A stretch of DNA of 55,944 nucleotides from Pseudomonas sp. SLFW (GCF_009905615.1 NZ_JAAAKW010000025.1:1-55944); one strand, 5' to 3'; shown: positions 1 through 9,052, numbered from the stretch's first letter. Notes: generated by a model from the letters alone, not told the origin. Program-made: numbers and translations.

Positions 1-399
1 AAAGAAGAGCGCGAGAGCGTCGATATAAGTGTCGCATCCCTGAAAGTTAAAGTTTCCGACCGTGACGTCAAATGCCCAATTTGCTTCGCGAGCGGTGATG
101 CGAATGTCATCACCTTCTTTTGAAAAATCAAAAAAAGCGAAATCGGCATTTATCCAGTTTTCGAAACTAATATTTTTTGCCCCACACCCTAAGAGCCTGA
201 TTACGATGACATCATAGTGATCGCCATACGTGCCCCATTTAGCGACCTCTATTGCTGGCTTCTGTTGGGTATGTATGTTCATGCTAAATCTGCCAGCGAC
301 ATCCAGGCCGAATTGACCAATATAAATAGGCTCAGTCAGACCGTCAGGGAATAGCTTCTTCAAAAATAGGTTGCTACAGATCATGTCGATTACATTCAT
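1..399 (-). CDS. Candidate immunity protein of the RHS locus, partial (C-terminus off the left edge)
   Basis: An open frame runs from an ATG at 399 to the window edge without a stop (133 codons seen). It starts 3 bp after the stop of the preceding minus-strand gene, so the two are probably co-transcribed with the RHS gene. The translated part is rich in alternating hydrophobic/aromatic residues (for example KWGTYGDHYDVIVIRLLG and FAFFDFSKEGDDIRI), suggesting a small beta-rich soluble protein without signal peptide. The overall look recalls Imm50-type immunity proteins, but I cannot confirm this by eye. Base composition is clearly more AT-rich than the RHS core, as usual for exchangeable toxin/immunity cassettes. 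It could be the cognate immunity protein, or an orphan immunity gene left from an earlier tip exchange. Confidence 0.6.
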   Translation of the reverse strand, partial: MNVIDMICSNLFLKKLFPDGLTEPIYIGQFGLDVAGRFSMNIHTQQKPAIEVAKWGTYGDHYDVIVIRLLGCGAKNISFENWINADFAFFDFSKEGDDIRITAREANWAFDVTVGNFNFQGCDTYIDALALFF

Positions 400-402
400 G
401 AA

Positions 403-726
403 TTAATCACCAGGTCGTTCCCAGTACTTGAGTAGTTCCAGCTCGCGTTCAATATCATCCATATCATCACTGCCCAATTCATCGTCAAATTTTTCTGAAA
501 CGATTCGCCTGACTTTGGCCAAGCGCCGTGTTATTTTATTTTGGTCAATAAAGCGTGTTGTTTCGAGTGCGTAATCTAATGCCGTGTTTTCCGAGGGCTT
601 TAGTTGTTCGTTGTTGTAATGGTACTCGGCTATTTTGTTTAAAGAGATTAATAGGTACTCAATTTCCTTTATTATAGAAATTGCTTCTACACCGGAAAGC
701 TTAATGATTTCATTCTTTTTGAGCAT
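403..726 (-). CDS. Small helical hypothetical protein directly after the RHS toxin, likely cognate immunity protein
   Basis: This 107-residue protein has no signal peptide. It is dominated by charged, helix-forming stretches (KNEIIKLSGVEAISIIKEIE near the N-terminus, DDIERELELLKYWERPGD at the C-terminus). Its ATG at 726 overlaps the TAG stop region of the RHS gene (stop 730-728), and a GGAAG ribosome-binding sequence lies inside the end of the toxin gene, so translation is probably coupled. I do not recognise the family. Position immediately downstream of an RHS C-terminal toxin and low GC content make it the first candidate for the cognate immunity protein. That role is inferred from context only. 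Confidence 0.7.
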   Translation of the reverse strand: MLKKNEIIKLSGVEAISIIKEIEYLLISLNKIAEYHYNNEQLKPSENTALDYALETTRFIDQNKITRRLAKVRRIVSEKFDDELGSDDMDDIERELELLKYWERPGD

Positions 727-727
727 G

Positions 728-3700
728 CTACTTCCTTTTAAAAAAGTCAGGGTTGCTAAGCTGCAAGTCGCCTTTAACGGTTAGCTCGAGTCTGTGATAT
801 CTGGGATTATTTACCCATTTAAGTAGCTCTTCAGGTACATCAGTTTCTACATAGTCACGACCTTTATTTTTTGCAAGCTGGTATTTCTCCCTGGCAGCTG
901 TTTCGCTCAAAGGTTTTTTACTGGCGGGCTCAAGATAGACATTGTTATTGTCATTTGCCTTGATATATCCGCTCTCTTTGATTCCGTTTAGGCCTTTTCT
1001 ACTTGTGTAGTGCCGAACCCGAACACAACTCCACCCCCAAGGATCCACCCACCCCACGGGATTCGGCGCGTACTGATATAAATTCAGCCCGCCCGCCAAC
1101 CCGATCGGATCAGGCGTCGTGAAGCGCCCTATGTCCGGGTCGTAGTACCTGAAGGTGTTGTAGTGCAGTCCGGTCTCGCGATCAAGGTATTGGCCCTGGA
1201 AGCGCAGGTTCTGGTGTTCGAGGAAGTAGGGTTCGCGGGTTTCTTCGGTGGTGCTGCCCCAGACCTGGTAACGCGCCTGCCAGACGACGTGGGCGTCGGG
1301 TTCGGTGAGCTGTTCGGGCAGGCCGTTGAGGTCGTTGTGGTAGTGGCGGATTTTCTGGTGTCCGTCTCGGCCATCGACGCGGGCCAGCGGCTCGTGGCTG
1401 TCGTCGACATAGAGGTAGAGGGTGGAAAGGCCGTTCTGCTCTTCTTGCAGCAGGCGCAGGCCGTCCCAGGTGAATCGGGTGTCGTTGAGGAGGTGGCCGT
1501 CGGGGTGGTGCAGGGTTTTGCGGATGCGTCGGCCCAGCGGGTCGTAGGTCATGCGCACGACGTGGCGGTCGGGGTTTCTGACTTCGATCAGGCGGCTTTC
1601 GGCGTCGTAGCTGAAACGCTGGAGGCCGCGGCGGGTGCTGCGTTTTTCGATCAGGCGACCGTAGCGGTCGTAGCGATAGCGTTTGTCCTGCCAGGTCAGC
1701 AGTTGGTTATGGGCCACCCGCGCTTTGCCGGACTCACCGACCACGAGGTTGGCGGCGGGGTCATAGGCAAATCGCTCCACCCTTCGGCTGATGCTGTCCT
1801 GGGCGCAGAGGATCCGGCTGCTGCTGTCGTAACCGAGCCAGGTCTGGTGGTCGCCATGGCGTTGCTGCTCGACCCGGCCAATCAGGTTGTCAGTGAGGTC
1901 GTATTCGTAGGTTTTGGTGCTGTCCGCTGGCAAGGGCCGGGGGCGACTGTCGTGTCGGCGAGCGCGTGATTGAAGTCGACCGCTGCGGTCGTAGGCGCTG
2001 CGGGTGTGGACCTGGCCCTGGGTGCGCAGCACTTCGCGGTGCAACCGGTCCCGTTCGACGTCGCAGATGACCTGGCCGTCGAGGTTGAGTTGGTGCAGAT
2101 GGCCACTGCCGTACAGCAGGCGATTGATCCAGCGCCCGTCGGGGGTTTGGGTCTGGATCAGGTGGCCGAGTTCGTCGTAGCGATGCTGAACGGTGCCGGC
2201 GTCGGTGGTTTCGCTGAGCAACTGACCCAGCGCGTCGTAGGTGAAACTCACGCTGTGCTGCGTGCCGTCCAGACCGGTGAAGGTCGCGTCGATCAGGTTG
2301 TCGAGCGGGTCATAGGCGTAGGCCGTGCGACCGTCGTCGGTCACTTTGGCGATCAAGCGTCCAACCGCATCGTGCTCGAAGGCATGAGTGATCGACTCAT
2401 GCCCCGACACGTGCGTGACGCCCACCACATCACCCAGCGAGTCGTATCGATAGTGCCGCTGGCTGCCGTCCAGACCCTGTTGAGTCGAGAGTCGATCCCC
2501 GGCGTCCCAGGCAAAGCGGTAGCGTTCGCCGTTCTCGTTGGTCAGCGTGTCCAGCCGGCCATAAGCGTCGTGGCGATACTTCACCGTGCGCTCGTGAGGG
2601 TCTTGATGCCGCTCCAGCCGCCCGCACCGGTCGTAGCCGTAACGCGAGATGTCTCCGGCGGCGTTGACGTAGCCGATCAGTGCACCGCTGTCGTCGCGCA
2701 GGAAATGTTCGCGGCGCCCAACGGGGAGGTCGCGTCGTAGCAACCGGCCTTGCCCGTCATACCCATATTCCGTTCGCTCACCGAGCGCATCAGTGCTCTG
2801 GTCGAGAAAGCCGCGCCGGTCGTAGCGGAATTCAGTCTTGTAACCCGAGCAATCGATGTAATCGGTCAGTTGGCCGAATGCGTTCCAACGCAGAGTTTTG
2901 CTTTTGCCGCTGGCATCGATGATCTCGACGACCCGGCCCCGTTCGTCGAAGCGATAACGCGTGACATGCCCCAGAGGATCAACTTCGTGGGTGCGGTTGC
3001 CCCGCGCGTCGTAGCGGTAGTGCCAGTGATGGCCCGCTGCATCGGTTTGCACCTTCGGCAACGACCAATGTTCCAGCCACAGCGTGCAGTCGATGCGTCC
3101 AAGGGGGTCTTCAGTCGAACTCAGATTGCCTGCGTCGTCATAAGCAAAGGTCCACCGGCCCTGCTGAGGATCAATGGCACCCAGCAACTGACGCTCGTCG
3201 TTCCAGAAAAACTGCCACGTCTGGCCAAGGGCGTCGGTGCAGTCGGTGATCTGGTGCTGAGGGTTCCAGCGTCGGACGCTGCGGCGATTGAGGCCGTCCG
3301 TAATGACAGAGACACCGGCGCTCAGGTTGTAAGCGAAGTGGTATTCATCCCCCGCGTCGGTCCAGTGATAAACCACGCGCCACTCGCGCCCGTCGATCAG
3401 CGCCCAGTCATAAAAACAACGCAGCCCGGTGGACCGTTGGTGTTCGACCATGCGCCGATGCGCGTCGTAGCTGAATCGCCGCTGCACCTTGTCCAGCGCG
3501 TCCCGCACCTCACTCAGGTCGCCGTGATCGTCATAGGCATAACTGACCAGCGCCTCGGACGCGTCGTCATCGAACACCCGCTCGATCCGCGCCACACGAT
3601 CCGGCCATTGCGCCGAATACACCAACCTCACGCGCACGACATCAAGGCCGTCATGCAGATGAGCCAGTCGCCCCTCAGCGTCGTACACCAGATGAATCCG

Positions 3701-4993
3701 GTTGTCGTTACGGTCGCCAAGCTGGCTCAGGCGTAACAGCGATGAATGAGCCAGATTTGGCTCGAACAGCCGATAAATCCCGTCCTCGCTCTCGATCAAC
3801 ACACGGCCATCGGCATGCCGCTTGACCGCCAGCCCTTCGCCGGGACTGAACACCGCGTCACCCGGCGCAATCGCTCCCATGTCAATGCGCCGGGCCTGCT
3901 CATCGATGTAGACCAGCCGCTCGCCACCGTCCGCGAGCGCCTCGACCTCAATGCGGACCTCGAACCCCACGCTCCAGCCCGCGCCCAACAGCCCGTCGCG
4001 CCGCTCATCGCGACTGCTGTAGAACCGCTGCCACTCGATCGGCAACACGCCCGGCAAGACGAAATCCAGCTCTTCAGACCCACCCAACACCTTGGCGCCA
4101 GTGGCCGCATGCACCGGATTTGGCGACCCGGACACCGCCCGACCCAAAGCACTCGCGACCGCTCCGACGACATATCCCGTAGCGCCGCCGATCAGCAGAC
4201 ACGGCAAGTTGCTGACGAATTTCACAGGCCGACCGCGCAACATCATCAGCGCCGACACCGCCAGCCCCACGCCCGGCGTCTTGCCGCTGCGAATGGTGCG
4301 CACCACCGCCGTGCCGCCGCCGATGCGAACGTTGGGTGAGATCAATCCGGAGGACACCACCGTCGCGTCACAGGTGCTGCGATCCCCGCTGCGCACGGCG
4401 GGCTGGCCGTTGATGAATACCGTGCTTGAGCCTTCGGCGAGGTATTGACCGGGCGTGCCGGGATGCTTGTTGCAGGCGATCAGGTCGTTGGGCCGTGGCG
4501 AGGCGCCGGGGTCTGGCGTGGCGACGGTGGGGCGCCACAGTTCAGAGAAAAAGCCGGCGGCCATGTCGAGGAAGGTGCCTTCGGAGGATGCATCTTCCGG
4601 CAGCGAGGAAGGCGCTTCTGATATCGCGCCAGCGGCGCGAGCAGCGGGTAATCCGTTGATGAAGACGTTGGGGGAACCGCTGATGATGTGCGCGCAAACA
4701 GTGGGCGGGAACAGGTCGTTGGCCAGCCCCTGGCAGAAATCACTGAGCTGCCTATCGGCCCCGGTGAGTTGCATGCCGACGGTCACCGCCACCCCAACGA
4801 CCACGCCCAACACACAAGCGCCCAGCCCGCCCGTGGCAACGGTCAGCCCCGTCGCCGCGACGATGGCTGTGGTCGCCAAGATGCCGACCGCCACGGTGGC
4901 CACCACTTCGAGGGCACCGCCGAACACGTCGGCCATCATTGAGGTGTGAGCGAGGGCATCGCCCTGACGGGCAGCCCATAAGGCGTCAGACAT
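728..4993 (-). CDS. RHS repeat polymorphic toxin with N-terminal PAAR region and C-terminal putative ADP-ribosyltransferase tip
   Basis: The protein has 1421 residues. The N-terminus holds two hydrophobic helices (about 25-75), then PAAR-like repeats (INGLPAARAAG; INGQPAVRSGDRSTC; about 95-235) of the kind that cap type VI secretion spikes. From about 290 to 1280 it carries many YD/RHS repeats (YDxxGRL motifs). The RHS core boundary reads DPIGLAGGLNLYQYAPNP and ends WVDPWGWS at about residue 1322. The last 99 residues are the variable tip, with HYTSRKGLNGIKESG at about 1328 and VYLEP at about 1352; this H-Y-rich layout resembles HYD1-type ADP-ribosyltransferase toxins, an assignment I hold at moderate confidence. 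The coding sequence turns visibly more AT-rich at the tip. Probable job: contact-dependent killing of competitors through a T6SS, with the downstream small genes giving immunity. Confidence 0.9.
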   Translation of the reverse strand: MSDALWAARQGDALAHTSMMADVFGGALEVVATVAVGILATTAIVAATGLTVATGGLGACVLGVVVGVAVTVGMQLTGADRQLSDFCQGLANDLFPPTVCAHIISGSPNVFINGLPAARAAGAISEAPSSLPEDASSEGTFLDMAAGFFSELWRPTVATPDPGASPRPNDLIACNKHPGTPGQYLAEGSSTVFINGQPAVRSGDRSTCDATVVSSGLISPNVRIGGGTAVVRTIRSGKTPGVGLAVSALMMLRGRPVKFVSNLPCLLIGGATGYVVGAVASALGRAVSGSPNPVHAATGAKVLGGSEELDFVLPGVLPIEWQRFYSSRDERRDGLLGAGWSVGFEVRIEVEALADGGERLVYIDEQARRIDMGAIAPGDAVFSPGEGLAVKRHADGRVLIESEDGIYRLFEPNLAHSSLLRLSQLGDRNDNRIHLVYDAEGRLAHLHDGLDVVRVRLVYSAQWPDRVARIERVFDDDASEALVSYAYDDHGDLSEVRDALDKVQRRFSYDAHRRMVEHQRSTGLRCFYDWALIDGREWRVVYHWTDAGDEYHFAYNLSAGVSVITDGLNRRSVRRWNPQHQITDCTDALGQTWQFFWNDERQLLGAIDPQQGRWTFAYDDAGNLSSTEDPLGRIDCTLWLEHWSLPKVQTDAAGHHWHYRYDARGNRTHEVDPLGHVTRYRFDERGRVVEIIDASGKSKTLRWNAFGQLTDYIDCSGYKTEFRYDRRGFLDQSTDALGERTEYGYDGQGRLLRRDLPVGRREHFLRDDSGALIGYVNAAGDISRYGYDRCGRLERHQDPHERTVKYRHDAYGRLDTLTNENGERYRFAWDAGDRLSTQQGLDGSQRHYRYDSLGDVVGVTHVSGHESITHAFEHDAVGRLIAKVTDDGRTAYAYDPLDNLIDATFTGLDGTQHSVSFTYDALGQLLSETTDAGTVQHRYDELGHLIQTQTPDGRWINRLLYGSGHLHQLNLDGQVICDVERDRLHREVLRTQGQVHTRSAYDRSGRLQSRARRHDSRPRPLPADSTKTYEYDLTDNLIGRVEQQRHGDHQTWLGYDSSSRILCAQDSISRRVERFAYDPAANLVVGESGKARVAHNQLLTWQDKRYRYDRYGRLIEKRSTRRGLQRFSYDAESRLIEVRNPDRHVVRMTYDPLGRRIRKTLHHPDGHLLNDTRFTWDGLRLLQEEQNGLSTLYLYVDDSHEPLARVDGRDGHQKIRHYHNDLNGLPEQLTEPDAHVVWQARYQVWGSTTEETREPYFLEHQNLRFQGQYLDRETGLHYNTFRYYDPDIGRFTTPDPIGLAGGLNLYQYAPNPVGWVDPWGWSCVRVRHYTSRKGLNGIKESGYIKANDNNNVYLEPASKKPLSETAAREKYQLAKNKGRDYVETDVPEELLKWVNNPRYHRLELTVKGDLQLSNPDFFKRK

Positions 4994-5203
4994 TCCCTGA
5001 TCCGCGCTGAGAAAAACGGGGAATCTAGGGGGTTAAAACGCGGCTGTCTGGGCGGTGAAACACAAAAAAGGAGGACTGCGAAGTTTTCAGAAAGGGACTA
5101 CAGAGGCGGGTGTTTGTGTCCTGCTTGAGAGGGTAAGGTGTACGACGTGGCGCCCCATAACCGATCAGACCCGCGCCTTGATAGCAATCAAACCAACGGC
5201 CAC

Positions 5204-5233
5204 AAAAAAGCCCCGCATCTCTCGACGCAGGGC
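5204..5233 (-). terminator. Rho-independent terminator of the YgdI-type lipoprotein gene
   Basis: Read on the minus strand, GCCCTGCG and TGCGGGGC form an 8-bp stem (two G-T wobbles) around an 8-nt loop and are followed at once by six T residues. It lies about 40 bp after the stop of the lipoprotein gene at 5276. Confidence 0.75.
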
Positions 5234-5275
5234 CTCTCGTTCAAACCAGATGAATCAGGTGTCGCTCATCAGGCG

Positions 5276-5500
5276 TCACAGCTCTTTGACGGTACGCACC
5301 TGATCTTTGTTGATGCGGGTTTCTTTACCGTCCAGCTGTTTGAATTCATAGAAACCGGATTCTTCGTCGTACTTCGGCTGGTCAGTGGCCTGGATTTCGC
5401 GGCCATCGTTCAGAGTGATCACAGTCGGCGAAGAGCAACCGGCGAGGGTGGCGAGGCCCAGTGCGAGCAGGAAGGCTGCGGGAATAGTCCGTTGTTTCAT
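5276..5500 (-). CDS. YgdI/YgdR family small outer-membrane-type lipoprotein
   Basis: A 74-residue lipoprotein precursor. The signal peptide MKQRTIPAAFLLALGLATLAGC ends in the lipobox LAGC with the lipidated cysteine at residue 22. The mature part is the compact beta domain typical of YgdI/YgdR proteins (ITLNDGREIQ ... KDQVRTVKEL). I chose the ATG at 5500 rather than the upstream ATG at 5521, because the signal peptide starts there and GGAGA lies 8-9 nt upstream. It follows mobA on the same strand with a 102-bp gap and has its own terminator. Function of the family is unknown; the protein is periplasm-facing and membrane anchored. Confidence 0.9.
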   Translation of the reverse strand: MKQRTIPAAFLLALGLATLAGCSSPTVITLNDGREIQATDQPKYDEESGFYEFKQLDGKETRINKDQVRTVKEL

Positions 5501-5602
5501 TACTGTGTCTCCGAGGGTCATTCTTTATGTAGTGAAGTTTCTGACGCGGGGGCTGTGAGCAAAGTTCCATGAAACTTGCCCGGCACCTGCAGTCTGATCG
5601 AA

Positions 5603-6196
5603 TCAGCGCTCAACGGCGGACAGCAAATCCGGAGTGTTGAGATTCGCCAGGCGAGGGTCGCCGTCGTCACATTGCAACGCCACGCCGCCCAGCTCGGCCA
5701 TGGTCCGGCGCGGGCTGCGCTGGCCCTGTTGCCAATGTTGCTCGAAGACGGGGGCGTGGAGGGTCGGAATGCAGCACAGCAGCGGTTCCCACTGATCGCC
5801 CTCCCGCACCATCACCGGTTGGCCGGGGTGTTCGACGGCTTTTCGGCGCAGCGCGTTGAGCAGGGCGAGGTCCAGCAGCGGCTGGTCGCAGGGCATCACC
5901 AGCAGATAGGCGTGCCGCGCCACGGCGATGCCTGCGCGAATTCCCGCGTAAGGGCCGGGAAACCCGCTTTCGTCGTCTTGAACCAGTCGGTCGGCGAGTG
6001 GCGCGTACCGGTCCTGATTGCGGTTGCAGGAAATGATCAGGTCGTCGGTCAACGGGCGGGTCAGGCGATGCAAGTGTTGAATCAGTGGCTCGCCGCGCCA
6101 TTCGATCAGGCCCTTGTCGCGGCCGCCCATGCGCTGGCCCTGACCGCCGGCCAGCAGCAGGATCGAGCAAGGGGGCAGGGTGTCGGAAGGCGTCAT
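5603..6196 (-). CDS. mobA: Molybdenum cofactor guanylyltransferase MobA
   Basis: A 197-residue cytosolic nucleotidyltransferase that joins GMP from GTP to molybdopterin, making the bis-MGD cofactor used by enzymes of the DMSO reductase family. The N-terminal nucleotide-binding motif LLAGGQGQRMGGRDKGL (about residues 14-30) is intact. It is followed by NRNQDRY, the FPGPYAGI segment and MPCDQP, all standard for MobA. Length is normal. I place the start at the ATG at 6196; the open frame continues upstream across moaB on the other strand, which is artefactual. The gene is divergent from moaB with a 78-bp gap, so the two Moco genes share an intergenic control region. Confidence 0.93.
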   Translation of the reverse strand: MTPSDTLPPCSILLLAGGQGQRMGGRDKGLIEWRGEPLIQHLHRLTRPLTDDLIISCNRNQDRYAPLADRLVQDDESGFPGPYAGIRAGIAVARHAYLLVMPCDQPLLDLALLNALRRKAVEHPGQPVMVREGDQWEPLLCCIPTLHAPVFEQHWQQGQRSPRRTMAELGGVALQCDDGDPRLANLNTPDLLSAVER

Positions 6197-6231
6197 TGTG
6201 CTCTTGTCCAGCGGAGAAAAAAGGGGTGCTG

Positions 6232-6240
6232 TGATATAAC
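6232..6240 (+). promoter_or_regulatory. Candidate extended -10 promoter for moaB-moeA
   Basis: TGATATAAC matches an extended -10 element (TGnTATAAT) at 8 of 9 positions and lies 34 bp upstream of the moaB start. No convincing -35 box is present, which is common for extended -10 promoters. Confidence 0.4.
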
Positions 6241-6274
6241 ACCGGACTGTTTTCCCTACAACCGGACCACGCCG

Positions 6275-6814
6275 ATGAAATCCAAGGCTGACACCCCCTT
6301 CGTGCCGCTGAACATTGCCGTTTTGACCGTGAGCGACACCCGTACCTTTGAAAACGATACCTCCGGGCAGATGTTCGTCGATCGCCTGACCGCTGCCGGT
6401 CATGGCTTGATCGAGCGCGTGCTGCTCAAGGACGACCTCTACAAGATTCGCGCCCAGGTCGCCACCTGGATTGCTGACGATGAAGTGCAAGTGGTGCTGA
6501 TCACTGGCGGCACGGGCTTCACCGGCCGCGACAGCACCCCCGAAGCCGTGGCGTGCCTGCTGGACAAGCAGGTCGACGGTTTCGGCGAGCTGTTCCGGCA
6601 GATTTCGGTGCCGGACATCGGCAGCTCCACCATTCAATCCCGCGCCCTGGCGGGCCTGGCCAATGGCACGCTGGTCTGCTGCCTGCCGGGTTCGACCAAT
6701 GCCGTGCGCACCGGGTGGGACGGGATTCTGGCCGATCAGTTGAACAACAGCTTCCGCCCCTGCAATTTCGTGCCGCACCTGAAGAAAGCCGAGCCGTGCG
6801 CAACCCGTGGGTGA
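6275..6814 (+). CDS. moaB: Molybdopterin adenylyltransferase-type protein MoaB
   Basis: A 179-residue member of the MoaB/MogA family, which adenylylates molybdopterin before metal insertion. Visible motifs are LTVSDTR near the N-terminus, ITGGTGFTGRDSTPEA in the middle (the MPT-binding loop with its conserved Asp), and CLPGSTNAV toward the C-terminus. The start is the ATG of MKSKADTPF at 6275; a longer upstream frame is only open because it runs antisense to mobA. The stop lies 6 bp before moeA, so moaB-moeA form an operon. Pseudomonads often carry more than one moaB; which paralogue this is cannot be told from the window. Confidence 0.93.
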   Translation: MKSKADTPFVPLNIAVLTVSDTRTFENDTSGQMFVDRLTAAGHGLIERVLLKDDLYKIRAQVATWIADDEVQVVLITGGTGFTGRDSTPEAVACLLDKQVDGFGELFRQISVPDIGSSTIQSRALAGLANGTLVCCLPGSTNAVRTGWDGILADQLNNSFRPCNFVPHLKKAEPCATRG

Positions 6815-6820
6815 TGACCG

Positions 6821-8035
6821 ATGAGCAACTCTGAACCCCGTGGCCTGATCCCGGTGGAGGAGGCCATGGAGCGCTTGATGGCCCTCGCCGCGGAGGCGCC
6901 GATCACCGAGCGCGAAACCGTGACGCTGGCCGACGCCCAAGGTCGCATCCTCGCCGATGACCTGATTTCCACCCTGGACTTGCCGCCGTGGCCCAACAGC
7001 GCAATGGACGGCTACGCCTTGCGCGTCGCCGACTGGACCGGCGAGCCATTGCCGGTCAGCCAGCGGATTTTCGCCGGGCAGGCGCCGCTGCCCTTGCAAC
7101 GCGGCACCTGCGCGCGGATTTTTACCGGTGCTCCGGTGCCGGCAGGTGCGGACTGCGTGGAAATGCAGGAAAACGCCGTGGTCCAGCCCGACGAGCGCGT
7201 GCGTTTCCTTGAACCGCTGAGCATCGACCTGAACATCCGCCCCAAAGGCCAGGAAACCACCGTAGGCGACAAGGTGCTGGACGCAGGCACTGTCATGACC
7301 CCCATCGAATTGGGTCTGGCCGCGACCCTGGGGCTGGGCCAGTTGCAGGTCATTCGGCGGGCGCGGGTCGCGGTGCTTTCAACCGGCGATGAATTGATCG
7401 AACCGGGCCAGCCGCTGGGTCCGGGACAGATCTACAACAGCAACCGCGTGTTGCTGTGCAGTTGGCTCAGGCGCTTGGGCTGCGAGGTCGTCGATGCCGG
7501 GATACTGGCGGACGATCTGGAGAAAACCCGCGCCGCGCTGGGGGCCTTGGGTGACGTTGACCTGATCCTCTCCACGGGCGGTGTTTCTGTGGGCGAAGCG
7601 GATTTTCTCGGTCACGCGCTGCGTGAAGAGGGCGAAATCTCGCTGTGGAAGCTGGCGATCAAACCGGGCAAGCCCCTGACCTTTGGCCATTTTCGCGGCG
7701 TGCCGGTGATCGGTTTGCCCGGCAATCCGGCATCCACCCTGGTGACGTTCGCCTTGCTGGCGCGGCCTTATCTGCTGCGACGCCTGGGCGTGACCGAGGT
7801 CAAACCGCTGCAGTTCAAGGTGCCCGCCGGTTTCGTCTGGACCAAGCCCGGCAACCGTCGCGAATACTTGCGCGGGCGTCTGGAACAGGGCCGCCTGATC
7901 GCCTACCGCAACCAAAGCTCCGGCGTGTTGCGCAGCGCAGCGTGGGCCGACGGGCTGATCGAGGTCATGGAAGGCACCAGGGTGGCGGAAGGTGATCTGC
8001 TGAATTTCATCCCCTTGAGCGAGGTGATGGGCTGA
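6821..8035 (+). CDS. moeA: Molybdopterin molybdenumtransferase MoeA
   Basis: A 404-residue cytosolic enzyme that inserts molybdate into adenylylated molybdopterin. Family landmarks occur in order: NSAMDGYAL (about 66-74), FTGAPVPAGADCVEMQE (about 105-121), STGDEL, NSNRVLL, STGGVSVGEADFL, KPGKPLTFG and GLPGNPAS. The C-terminal beta-barrel domain (about 325-404) is complete. Length is normal for MoeA. It is the second gene of a moaB-moeA operon, downstream of divergent mobA, so three consecutive late steps of molybdenum cofactor synthesis sit together. No partner molybdoenzyme is encoded nearby. Confidence 0.95.
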   Translation: MSNSEPRGLIPVEEAMERLMALAAEAPITERETVTLADAQGRILADDLISTLDLPPWPNSAMDGYALRVADWTGEPLPVSQRIFAGQAPLPLQRGTCARIFTGAPVPAGADCVEMQENAVVQPDERVRFLEPLSIDLNIRPKGQETTVGDKVLDAGTVMTPIELGLAATLGLGQLQVIRRARVAVLSTGDELIEPGQPLGPGQIYNSNRVLLCSWLRRLGCEVVDAGILADDLEKTRAALGALGDVDLILSTGGVSVGEADFLGHALREEGEISLWKLAIKPGKPLTFGHFRGVPVIGLPGNPASTLVTFALLARPYLLRRLGVTEVKPLQFKVPAGFVWTKPGNRREYLRGRLEQGRLIAYRNQSSGVLRSAAWADGLIEVMEGTRVAEGDLLNFIPLSEVMG

Positions 8036-8125
8036 CCGGCGGCGGGATCCAATCGCGAGAAGCTGAGCTACGCTGAAAGTGCGTCATGACAAATGGGTAT
8101 TCAGTCTTTGCCCCGGAGTATTGTT

Positions 8126-9052
8126 ATGCAGGCTTTGCGCGTTGCGTGTGTGATCCCGACGTACAACGGCCGCAGGGAGCTTGAGCGGCTGCTCGATTCG
8201 CTCTCTGCCCAGACCGCCGTTTTCGACACCCTGATCGTCGATTCCAGCTCCACCGATGGCACATGGGAGCTGGCCCGCGCCCGCTGCGAGAACGTCGTCC
8301 AGATCGCCAGCAAGGACTTCAACCACGGCGGGACGCGGCAGATGATGGCCGAGACCCATCCACGTTATGACGTCTTTGTCTACCTGACTCAGGATGCCTA
8401 CCTCGAAGACCCTCGCGCGGTGGAAAACATTATTCAGCCGTTCGACGACCCCTTGGTCGGCGCCGTGTGTGGCCGCCAGTTGCCGCACCTCGACGCCACC
8501 GTGCTGGCGCAACACGCTCGCTGGTTCAACTACCCGCCGGTGTCACGCATCAAGACCCTCGCCGACGTGCCTGAAATGGGCATCAAGGTGCCGTTCATGT
8601 CCAATTCCTTCGCGGCGTACCGGCGTGACGCGCTGCGTGCCGTGGGCGGGTTTCCTCGACACGTGATCCTCTCCGAAGACATGTACGTTGCGGCCCGCAT
8701 GTTGCTGTCCCACTGGAAAGTCGCCTACCAGGGCTCGGCAGTCTGTCGGCATTCCCACAACTACAGCTTGCGTGAAGAGTTTCGGCGTTACTTCGACATC
8801 GGCGTGTTTCAGGCCCGGGAATCGTGGATTCACGCCCGGTTCGGCGGCGCCCGCAAAGAGGGGTTTCGCTACGTGAAATCCGAGCTGGATTTCCTTGGCG
8901 CTCGACGCTGGTATCTCTGGCCGGCGTCGTTCTTGCGCAACGGGCTTAAGCTGCTGGCGTTCAAGCTGGGCAAGGAGGAGGCGCGGTTGTCGCGGCCTTT
9001 GAAGCGGCGGCTGGGAATGTACAAGCGTTTTTGGGACAGCGAACACGCTTGA
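8126..9052 (+). CDS. Family 2 glycosyltransferase, rhamnosyltransferase-like
   Basis: A 308-residue GT-A fold glycosyltransferase. The N-terminus reads CVIPTYNGRRELERLLDSL (nucleotide-sugar fold). VDSSSTDGTWELA, FNHGGTRQMMAE and YLTQDAYLEDP follow, a trio characteristic of bacterial rhamnosyltransferases of the RfbF type; SEDMYVAARML later supplies the conserved ED motif. I use the ATG at 8126, which has CGGAG 8-12 nt upstream, instead of the ATG at 8093. It stands alone between moeA and the efflux genes. Because the psl operon in this window lacks a GT2 gene at the pslC position, this enzyme is a possible replacement, but nothing in the sequence links the two directly. Confidence 0.85.
   Translation: MQALRVACVIPTYNGRRELERLLDSLSAQTAVFDTLIVDSSSTDGTWELARARCENVVQIASKDFNHGGTRQMMAETHPRYDVFVYLTQDAYLEDPRAVENIIQPFDDPLVGAVCGRQLPHLDATVLAQHARWFNYPPVSRIKTLADVPEMGIKVPFMSNSFAAYRRDALRAVGGFPRHVILSEDMYVAARMLLSHWKVAYQGSAVCRHSHNYSLREEFRRYFDIGVFQARESWIHARFGGARKEGFRYVKSELDFLGARRWYLWPASFLRNGLKLLAFKLGKEEARLSRPLKRRLGMYKRFWDSEHA

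Noticed and set aside
1163..4949. Several long plus-strand frames (up to 328 codons) antisense to the RHS gene
   Set aside because: They mirror the GC-rich YD-repeat coding strand, have no ribosome-binding sites and break wherever the RHS sequence changes; the minus strand has the clear domain structure.
5055..5572. Small plus-strand frames opposite the lipoprotein gene
   Set aside because: They cover the lipoprotein gene and its terminator and have no ribosome-binding site.
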